Positions 1 through 7,471 of a stretch of 64,000 bases of DNA are shown here, piece after piece. Positions within the stretch are counted from its first letter, which is position 1; each line of letters starts with the position of its first letter. This DNA is from Diabrotica undecimpunctata (lineage: Eukaryota; Arthropoda; Insecta; Coleoptera; Chrysomelidae), in the NCBI RefSeq assembly GCF_040954645.1, contig NC_092807.1, forward strand, positions 52,171,481 through 52,235,480, given 5' to 3'. Under the pieces are notes generated by a model. It was not told where the DNA came from and ran no database searches. It saw only the letters and a list, made by a program, of their open reading frames with translations. The position numbers and the translations under genes are program-made.

Positions 1-152
1 AGAATTCATTTTATTTTTGTTTTATAAGTATACAACGTAGAATTCCTTTTTTTTTAGTTTTTATTTATTGTATATATATACTTAATAGATTTATTTTTAC
101 TTCAAACCTGTGTTTTACTGAGTCTGTCGCCCCGAAAGAGCTACCCATCACA
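1..152 (+). repeat. 5' LTR of gypsy element 1, 3' part only
   Basis: The sequence matches the last 151 bases of the 3' LTR at 5302-5452 and ends in CATCACA just before the primer binding site. The upstream part of this LTR is outside the window. Confidence 0.93.
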
Positions 153-155
153 AAC

Positions 156-168
156 TGGCGCCCGAGCA
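156..168 (+). promoter_or_regulatory. Primer binding site of gypsy element 1
   Basis: TGGCGCCCGAGCA begins three bases after the LTR. From memory it matches the classical tRNA-Lys3 primer site over 12 of 13 bases, so a lysine tRNA primer is likely. The tRNA assignment is inference. Confidence 0.75.
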
Positions 169-179
169 AAATTAATAAC

Positions 180-1205
180 ATGCCGACAGATAAAGACACA
201 GACTCAGTAACAGGTACGTCGTGGATAAATCGACTTTGCAAAGAGGAATTGCAGAGCGAGGCCGAAAAATGCGGCTTAGATCCCAAGGGAACCGTCGACG
301 AATTGAGAGCACGACTCAGAACCTATTTTAAAAATCGCGAGGAAGCTACAGGAACAATCCCAAAAGAAAAAACTTCCAAGGGAACAGAATCCGACACACT
401 GACCCAGGAAATTTCGGGCATCCGAAGACAATTACAGGAATTAACAATAACGAAACAAATGGGGCAACCAGAATTGCTAAATCAAGTACGAAAGTGGAAC
501 ACACACTTCGACAAGAAACATTCGGATGCAATAGAATTCTTAGAGAGGATAGACGAATTAAGCTTGGCCTACGAGATCGATAAACAAGATCTACTAAGAG
601 CATTACCTGAATTATTAGGAGACCACGCTTTGTTATGGTACAGAAATAATAACAAAAATTGGAAGTCATGGACAGATTTCAGCGAAGATTTTAAAAAAGC
701 TTTCTATCCCAGGGGATATTTGCTACAACTAGAAGAGGAAATCCGAAACAGAAGACAGAGACATAACGAACCAGTAGATAGATATATCACGGAGATTCAA
801 ACATTAATCAGACGAGAAGGCTCTTTTTCCAAAAACCAAGAACTCGAAAGGATATACAAAAATTTGTTACCAGAATATAAGCTTTATGCTCGCCGCCGGG
901 ATTTCGGAAACTTAGCCGAATTACAGGATTTAGCCCAAGAATACGAAGCTCTAGAAGACGAAAAGACCCGAGCAAATCAGATTTGCCGTGGAAACTGGAG
1001 ACGCACGGAGCAAGCAGAGTACGATGCGAAAACGGCATGCTTTAGATGCAAGATGCCAGGTCACAGCCGTAAAAACTGCAAAAACCCATGGAAAAAGTTT
1101 TGTTCGCGTTGCGGCAGAGAAGGGGTTTACAGCAGCGACTGCTGTTTCAGGCGTCAGGGAAACGAATTACAGACTGGAGAAACAAGGAGTCGTCCCAGTC
1201 TGTAA
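180..1205 (+). CDS. gag: Gag polyprotein of gypsy element 1
   Basis: A 341-codon ORF starts at the first ATG after the primer binding site. Residues about 13-48 resemble a SAP-type helix-extension-helix (LCKEELQSEAEKCGL, then VDELRARL). The middle is the capsid-like retrotransposon gag region (about 100-260, with a LLGDHALLWYR block). The C-terminus holds two zinc knuckles. The first is canonical, CFRCKMPGHSRKNC (CX2CX4HX4C). The second, CSRCGREGVYSSDC, has Val where His is expected. The product should form the virus-like particle and bind the element RNA. It overlaps pol, which lies in the -1 frame. Confidence 0.93.
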   Translation: MPTDKDTDSVTGTSWINRLCKEELQSEAEKCGLDPKGTVDELRARLRTYFKNREEATGTIPKEKTSKGTESDTLTQEISGIRRQLQELTITKQMGQPELLNQVRKWNTHFDKKHSDAIEFLERIDELSLAYEIDKQDLLRALPELLGDHALLWYRNNNKNWKSWTDFSEDFKKAFYPRGYLLQLEEEIRNRRQRHNEPVDRYITEIQTLIRREGSFSKNQELERIYKNLLPEYKLYARRRDFGNLAELQDLAQEYEALEDEKTRANQICRGNWRRTEQAEYDAKTACFRCKMPGHSRKNCKNPWKKFCSRCGREGVYSSDCCFRRQGNELQTGETRSRPSL

Positions 1206-4200
1206 AACAAGATTCGACTCCATTCGTTTTCGCCGTTACACAGCCAGCAAGCAATGACATTCGACTGTTCGCATCACTAAAAATAGGGCAAAGAACATAC
1301 AGAGCGCTCATCGACACAGGAACTACTAAAAATTACGTCGGGGATAGAATAGCTCAGATATACAAGGACTCTCTAGATAGCTACAGCGGGAGAACAAGAC
1401 TAGCAAATGGAGCGTCAATTGAGCTTAACCAGAAGTTGACAATTGAATGCGAGATCGATAAGTTACAAACCCGACAAACATTCATAGTAATGCCAGGGTT
1501 GACGGAAGATGCATTACTAGGAGTGGAATTCCTCAGGAACCATTCTATCGAACTTAAATTCGATAAACATACGACCAAACAATACATACAACATCAAGAA
1601 GAGACATGTAACACTTTAAAAGACTCCACTCAAAATACGGAGTTAGAAAGGTTCCTTAGAAAAGAACTAAGGGAGTTTGAGAACATAACAGGACCCACCA
1701 ACTTAATAAGACACGAAATAAAATTGAAGAAAAAGTGCGATCCAGTCAAGCAGCCTTATAGGCGGCACAATCCCGCAATGCTACAGATCATCAACCAAGA
1801 AGTGGACAAGATGTTAAAAGAAGGAACCATCGAACCCTCCACAAGTGGTTGGAGTTCACCGATTGTACTAGTTAGGAAAAAGGATAACTCGTACAGATTT
1901 TGCATTGACTTTAGAAAAGTCAACGAACTATCAGATAAGGACGCATATCCGTTACCCAGAATATCGGAAATTCTGGATAGACTTAAGGAAGCAAATTTTA
2001 TATCGACCCTCGATTTGAAACAGGGATATTTTCAAATACCCCTAGAGGAAACAAGCCGCCCAGTGACAGCATTCAGCGTACCCGGAAAAGGCCATTTTCA
2101 GTTCAAAACCACCCCATTCGGACTGCATTCCGCAGGAGCCACTTTCCAACGCCTGCTGGATAAGGTAATACCTCCCGATATGGAATTCGCGTTTGCCTAC
2201 TTGGATGATATCGTAGTAATATCTAAAACGCTCCAAGAGCATTTAAATCACCTACATGAAGTTTTCCGAAGACTGAAAGAAGCCAGATTACAGCTGAACT
2301 TCGAGAAATGCACGTTTTGCCAGTCAGAACTCAGATACTTAGGACATGTGGTTGGAGCAGAAGGAATAAAAACCGACCCGGAGAAAACCAACGCTATAAC
2401 CGGACTTACAGCACCGAGAAATGTGCGTCAACTCCGCCGGTTCCTAGGAATAACATCATGGTACCGCCGATTCATAGAGAACTATTCGACAATAGCAGGA
2501 CCGCTAAACATGCTTCTGAAGAAGAAGATAAGATGGAAATGGACCGATAAGCAGGAAAACGCGTTTGAAAAGCTAAAATCAAAACTTACATCGGCCCCAG
2601 TATTAGCATGCCCCGATTTTTCGAAAACATTTTACCTGCAAACAGATGCGTCGAACTGTGGACTTGGAGTTGCACTAACACAGAAACACGACGGCCAGGA
2701 TAAAGTAATTGCATATGCTAGTCGAACCCTCACACCAGCCGAGACAAAATATTCCACAACGGAAAAAGAATGTCTATCCATCGTGTACGGGATAAAGCAA
2801 ATGAGGCCGTATATAGAAGGATACAATTTTAAGGTCATATCAGACCATCAGTCCCTCAAATGGCTGAAGAACCTTAAAAACCCGTCAGGTCGGTTAGCCA
2901 GGTGGAGTTTAGAACTGCAACAGTACGATTTCGAGGTAATATATAGAAAGGGAGTCCTCAACAAGGTAGCAGATGCTTTGTCACGACAACCACAAGAAAA
3001 CCAGAGCGAAGAACCAGAGTCGGAATTATTAGCATCAGAACTGGAATCATGCAGTTGGTACGATAATTTATATAGGAATGTACTCCAGAACCCAGACGAT
3101 TTCCCGGATTTACAAATATCAAACGGGAAATTATATAAACACGTTTGGAGCAGCCGTAATTTAGCCGACCCAGAGTTTAATAACCCATGGAAATTATGCG
3201 TACCAAGATATAAAAGGAAAGATATTTTGGAGGAAAATCATGACTCGACCACAGCAGGCCACTTAGGAATTGCAAAAACAATTTGCCGAATAGCGCAAAA
3301 GTACTATTGGCCTAAGATGTTTAAACAAATTGCAGACTACGTTAGAGCCTGTACGAAGTGCCTCCAATATAAACCGTCTCAAATGCAACCAGCCGGGAAA
3401 ATGCAACCGTCCACTGTAGAAAAGCCTTGGCATACTGTCTCAGTTGATTTAATGGGACCATTCCCAAGATCTGCAAAAGGAAACATTTTCTTAATAGTCG
3501 TGCAAGACCGGTTTACCAAATGGGTCGTCGCTCAGCCAATAAGAGCAGCATCTACGAACTCAATCATCGACACTCTACGATCAAAGGTAGTCATGCAATT
3601 CGGTATCCCGAAGAAAATCATCTCGGACAACGGCGCGCAGTTCACAAGCGGAAATTTTAAGGCGTTCCTAAAATCCTATAACATAAATCACATTCTAACA
3701 CCGCCGTACTCACCTCAATGCAATCCAGTAGAACGAATGAACAAAGTACTGAAAACGATGATAGCTACTTACGTGGAGGATAACCATAAAGACTGGGACA
3801 AATTCATACCAGAATTCTGCTACGCCATAAATTCGTCAAGACACGATTCAACAGGATTTTCACCAGCGCTTCTTAATTTCGGAAGGGAATTAGACACAAC
3901 AGAGGCGACAAATGGACAAGATATACAGGGGTATGCAGAAAACTTAAACAAGTTAGAAGCGTTAAGAGAACTAGCGAAAGTGCACATGGAACACGCTTTC
4001 GAGGACCAAAAGAAACATTACGATCTAAGACGAAGAGACTGGCAGCCACATCCAGGAGATCGAGTCATGAAAAAGGAACACCATCTATCATCAGCTAGTG
4101 CAGCTTTCACCAGCAAACTAGCGCCAAAGTACTCAGGACCGTACATAGTAACGTCAGTAATATCACCAGTAATAGTAAAACTGAAATTGGCCGATAGTAG

Positions 4201-4303
4201 TAGCCGCAAGCAGATGACGGCGCATGTAAAAGATTTAAAACCATGGGAGGGGGGAAATGTTACTACAGAAATCCAATCCCCACCACAGCCAAACGGTATT
4301 TAA
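1073..4303 (+). CDS. pol: Pol polyprotein of gypsy element 1 (PR-RT-RNase H-integrase)
   Basis: The frame is open from 1073, -1 relative to gag, so Pol is probably made by -1 frameshifting in the overlap 1073-1205. I see no canonical X-XXY-YYZ heptamer in the gag phase there, only A-rich runs near 1080-1097. Counting from the in-frame ATG at 1088 (1071 codons), domains in order are: aspartic protease (LIDTG, about 74-78), reverse transcriptase (YLDD, about 370), RNase H (TDAS, about 518), and an integrase with HHCC zinc finger (HDST, GHLG, CTKC, about 717-760) and a DDE core (VDLMGP, SDNGAQ, NPVERM). A GPY/F-like module (YSGPYIV) follows near 1015. No stop interrupts the frame, so the copy may be active. 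Presence of GPY/F and RT-RH-IN order place it in Ty3/gypsy. Confidence 0.95.
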   Translation, partial: KLQKPMEKVLFALRQRRGLQQRLLFQASGKRITDWRNKESSQSVKQDSTPFVFAVTQPASNDIRLFASLKIGQRTYRALIDTGTTKNYVGDRIAQIYKDSLDSYSGRTRLANGASIELNQKLTIECEIDKLQTRQTFIVMPGLTEDALLGVEFLRNHSIELKFDKHTTKQYIQHQEETCNTLKDSTQNTELERFLRKELREFENITGPTNLIRHEIKLKKKCDPVKQPYRRHNPAMLQIINQEVDKMLKEGTIEPSTSGWSSPIVLVRKKDNSYRFCIDFRKVNELSDKDAYPLPRISEILDRLKEANFISTLDLKQGYFQIPLEETSRPVTAFSVPGKGHFQFKTTPFGLHSAGATFQRLLDKVIPPDMEFAFAYLDDIVVISKTLQEHLNHLHEVFRRLKEARLQLNFEKCTFCQSELRYLGHVVGAEGIKTDPEKTNAITGLTAPRNVRQLRRFLGITSWYRRFIENYSTIAGPLNMLLKKKIRWKWTDKQENAFEKLKSKLTSAPVLACPDFSKTFYLQTDASNCGLGVALTQKHDGQDKVIAYASRTLTPAETKYSTTEKECLSIVYGIKQMRPYIEGYNFKVISDHQSLKWLKNLKNPSGRLARWSLELQQYDFEVIYRKGVLNKVADALSRQPQENQSEEPESELLASELESCSWYDNLYRNVLQNPDDFPDLQISNGKLYKHVWSSRNLADPEFNNPWKLCVPRYKRKDILEENHDSTTAGHLGIAKTICRIAQKYYWPKMFKQIADYVRACTKCLQYKPSQMQPAGKMQPSTVEKPWHTVSVDLMGPFPRSAKGNIFLIVVQDRFTKWVVAQPIRAASTNSIIDTLRSKVVMQFGIPKKIISDNGAQFTSGNFKAFLKSYNINHILTPPYSPQCNPVERMNKVLKTMIATYVEDNHKDWDKFIPEFCYAINSSRHDSTGFSPALLNFGRELDTTEATNGQDIQGYAENLNKLEALRELAKVHMEHAFEDQKKHYDLRRRDWQPHPGDRVMKKEHHLSSASAAFTSKLAPKYSGPYIVTSVISPVIVKLKLADSSSRKQMTAHVKDLKPWEGGNVTTEIQSPPQPNGI

Positions 4304-4346
4304 GTGGCAATGCTAGCAAGCAGAATTCAGTTCATCAACATCAAAC

Positions 4347-4646
4347 ATGGAAGACATATTAGAGATACCGGAAGAGATGACCCCTCTGGGAACGCCAGAG
4401 AGACCCGAACTACCCGTGACACCAGGAAAAGACGCGGAGAGGATCATGAAAAGGTTCCACGAACTTTTTGGGACACCACCAACCCCACCGAAGAAGAAGA
4501 GCGTACCTGATACCAAAACGGGACAAGAAGCCCAATCCGCATCCACTCCAGGAGAACCGGAACCCGGGAAACACGCCGACCTTATAGAGATCGTCCCAAA
4601 ACACCTGGTCGAGAGGGGGACCAAAAAGATACAGGATATGCTGTAA
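4347..4646 (+). CDS. Small third ORF after pol, unknown function
   Basis: A 99-codon ORF starts at an ATG 44 bases after the pol stop and ends before the polypurine tract. It is acidic at the start (MEDILEIPEEM), has a Pro/Thr-rich centre (FGTPPTPPKKK) and an amphipathic end. I see no signal peptide, transmembrane segment or furin-like site, so it is not an envelope gene of the errantivirus type. I do not recognise the family. It could be an accessory protein or an open frame kept by chance in a young element. Confidence 0.5.
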   Translation: MEDILEIPEEMTPLGTPERPELPVTPGKDAERIMKRFHELFGTPPTPPKKKSVPDTKTGQEAQSASTPGEPEPGKHADLIEIVPKHLVERGTKKIQDML

Positions 4647-4754
4647 CAATGGGAGGAAGATTGTAATAAAGATACCGAGAGGGATAGATGGCATCACGAG
4701 GCTGTAGACACCATCTACACAAAAAAAAAAGGTATGTTACTTTTGTTTTTTTTC

Positions 4755-4767
4755 AAAGAGAAGGGGG
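4755..4767 (+). promoter_or_regulatory. Polypurine tract of gypsy element 1
   Basis: AAAGAGAAGGGGG sits immediately before the TGTAACG start of the 3' LTR, where plus-strand priming occurs. Confidence 0.85.
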
Positions 4768-5452
4768 TGTAACGATGCTTTAATCGTTTAACAGTTCGAA
4801 CCGTGGGAGTGTCAATATTTGCGCATCCACTTCTACAACCTGACGGTGAAGTGGGATTCAAACGGCTATTTAAGGCGTGTGAATAGCGGAATTAGACAGT
4901 CTTGTAGCTAGCGCTCTAGGCTCCCTGACTCGCCGGTGTAGTGAACCAGCGAGACATTCTGGACAGAGATAGTTCCGTATTGAGGATCATACTCTGTCCC
5001 TAACCAAGCGGAAACCATCGGTATTGCGTATCGAGCATTACCGTGGATCTGCACAGAACCAACCGGGACAGAGATTTCCGTATTGAGGATCATACTCTGT
5101 CCTTAGCCAAGCGGAACCCGTCGGCATTGTGTATTGAACATTGCCGTGGGTCTGCACAGCTAAATATTTTGTTTGCGAGCATATACGGAGCTTTCTCTGA
5201 ATTGAAGCGAAAGCGAGTATATTAGTAGTACTAATTAGTTTCTTTTCTTTTATAGACGTTTGCCGGGAAATTCATTCATCGCGGGACCCAGACGGAAACG
5301 TAGAATTCATTTTATTTTTGTTTTATAAGTATACAACGTAGAATTCCTTTTTTTTAGTTTTTATTTATTGTATATATATACTTAATAGATTTATTTTTAC
5401 TTCAAACCTGTGTTTTACTGAGTCTGTCGCCCCGAAAGAGCTACCCATCACA
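4768..5452 (+). repeat. 3' LTR of gypsy element 1, 685 bp
   Basis: It starts TGTAACG after the purine tract and ends CATCACA at 5452. A TATTTAAG box at 4867-4874 with an ACAGT about 25 bases further on is a plausible core promoter. The centre contains a tandem duplication (4961-5159). Confidence 0.93.
4961..5159 (+). repeat. Tandem duplication inside the LTR, period about 105 bp
   Basis: Two diverged copies begin GGACAGAGAT at 4961 and 5066 and each ends CTGCACAG. Within each copy GGACAGAG is followed about 20-25 bases later by its reverse complement CTCTGTCC, so each can form a hairpin with 8-bp arms. Confidence 0.85.
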
Positions 5453-5856
5453 GTACAAAGCTGCGAATACGAAGAGATAACCTGGTGAAACCAACCACGT
5501 GGTCGCCACGTGGCCATACTTGGAGTTACAAGGTAAGTGCTGTGTTTTTTGCTGGTCTACCGGCGATTTGTACTCTCTGACGGAGATTCTGCTGGTCACG
5601 GTGTAGGCTTAGTGGGTGGTCCGTAAGAAGCCATCCACGCAGGCCGTTGCCGGGGCTTACAGCTTCCGTCGGAGTCTGTGAACGGTCGTGCCGGCACAAA
5701 TCTGCACTTAACCAATTACATTTATAATATCTACGGGGGACCGCTAGCTCAAAATAGTTAAGTATAGTCCGGCTTACCAGCCATCTTGCACATTGCACAA
5801 GGTGCTTGAAAAAAGGTGTCATCTGGATGTAATTTACCTAACCATCCACTTCGAAT

Positions 5857-7471
5857 ATGCCAAGGTCGACCCGCTCCAACAGGTCGAACAGAGTTATTCC
5901 TGCTGAACCACCCGAACCTGGGCAACACTCCAAAGACATGCCCTCCATCGACAATTACGACTTCCCTCCGCTACCCTCACAAAGGACACCCGCAACTCAG
6001 ACCTTAATCACATCAACCAACACTACCATTCCACCGATCACTTCTTCCTTCCCACCTACACTACACATCCCAGATACCACCCAATCCAATATCACCAATA
6101 ACCTATCTGACACTTTTATGTCAGATATAATTTCCACCCTACCCGTAGAACAGATCGATCGGTTGATAGCTCAACTGCAGCTGACCCGGTCATCTGCAAT
6201 CCTTAATACACCCACTCCTCCTATCACCACTTTAGCCACACAACCACAACAAAACTTCACCATACATACCAATACCACCCAACCTATATCCACCCATGCC
6301 GCTTTAGCGACAAACATCCAATCTCCACAACTAATTAATACAGTCAACACACAACCAACAAATACCCGAAATCCACAACCAACACACGCACCTATCATCC
6401 CATCTTCCACACAAAACACAACCGCATCATACGCTAACGCCACCACCACTCCCAGAACTTCCGTCCCTGCATCCCAGGCCACTACCTCCACCCAACCCAA
6501 ATCCTTCAATTATACTATCACCAACATTCCCATAGAGAAATCGACCCAAAGAGATTTCTTCCGCATCATAAACACTCGAGAGATCCTTCTCAACCAAATC
6601 TCGACTGTCAAGGTCCTTCCTACCCAAATTGCACACTTAACTACCTTCCATCCGGTAAATCATGTCGAGTTACAACGTAAGCTCCGTGATGCGCTGGGCG
6701 ATCCTAAAGTCCTCGTCTCACCCAAACACATTCCAACACCCAGAAATCCCACCCGCTCTTCCAAACCTACATACATGGTCGTCGTCAAGGTAGTCGAAAG
6801 AGTCTACTCTGACGCCGACCTCACCCGTGCCTTCACGGGTGAGGTCGGATATCGACATGGATATCCCTGTAGTTCGTCTATGGAGGATCATATCTAAGTC
6901 AAACCTTCCCACTACGTTCGTAAAGCTGGTCACGTCGAGTGAACTTAAGTACACGGAGATGTTGACCAGAGGTATCTTTATGGACGGCCTCCGACTACAC
7001 GTAGAATTACCACTTAACGCAAACCCAGTTCCTCCCATTCCAAAATACTGCGGCAGGTGCAGCCAGAACGGGCATACCATTACGGAGTGCCCGCAAAAGC
7101 AGTACCGCTGCCCTACCTGTGGCCAAAACCATAAATCCACGGCCTGTCCCACACCTCAATCACCTAAATGTCCCAACTGTGGCGGAGACCATGCGGCCTA
7201 TTCGGTCAAATGCCCCCACAGAAGGGAAACACCCAAGACCCCTCAAGAGACACAACCAATCTCAACCGAAAAGCGAGATCCTCCATATGAACTAACTTCC
7301 GACATGAAGACGGTCATGGAGTTCACCTCGCTCATCCTTATCAACCTCCTTCCTGACCGCCGCCAACTTATCCTAGACATTACAAATCATTTTACCACTT
7401 TGATGTTTGGGCACAAGAGCACTCTTGTCGCCCATAGCAACAAAGCGTCCATTACCTTCCTGCCCCTCTAA
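5857..7471 (+). pseudogene. Jockey ORF1 (gag-like, CCHC), frameshifted
   Basis: The frame starts at the ATG at 5857 and runs to a stop at 6897, but homologous coding continues in the +1 frame from about 6830 to 7471. The N-terminal 200 residues are Thr/Pro/Asn-rich and low complexity. The region around 5'-6790 is the RRM-like part typical of Jockey ORF1 (TYMVVVKVVERVYSDADL). The downstream frame carries three zinc knuckles: CGRCSQNGHTITEC, CPTCGQNHKSTAC and CPNCGGDHAAYSVKC. The break coincides with a perfect 15-bp inverted repeat (6815-6848). Its TAA overlaps the ORF2 ATG as TAATG, a stop-start arrangement allowing reinitiation. Role: RNA binding and nucleic-acid chaperone. Confidence 0.8.
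6815..6848 (+). repeat. Perfect 15-bp inverted repeat at the ORF1 frame break
   Basis: CCGACCTCACCCGTG at 6815-6829 and its exact reverse complement at 6834-6848 flank a 4-base loop CCTT. The hairpin would be very stable. Confidence 0.95.

Larger units (their letters stand above)
1..5452 (+). mobile_element. Ty3/gypsy LTR retrotransposon 1 (5' LTR cut by window edge)
   Basis: Positions 1-152 repeat 5302-5452 with one difference, an extra T in a poly-T run, so these are the ends of two LTRs. Between them lie a primer binding site, gag, pol with protease, reverse transcriptase, RNase H and integrase in gypsy order, a small third ORF and a purine tract. The visible LTR identity and the long open frames point to a very recent insertion. 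The left TSD is outside the window, so target duplication cannot be checked. The element abuts a Jockey-type LINE at its right end. Confidence 0.95.

Noticed and set aside
1073..1205. Canonical -1 slippery heptamer in gypsy element 1
   Set aside because: No X-XXY-YYZ sequence in the gag phase; only A-rich runs such as G-AAA-AAG.
4347..4646. Envelope gene of gypsy element 1
   Set aside because: Only 99 codons, no signal peptide, no transmembrane segment, no cleavage site.
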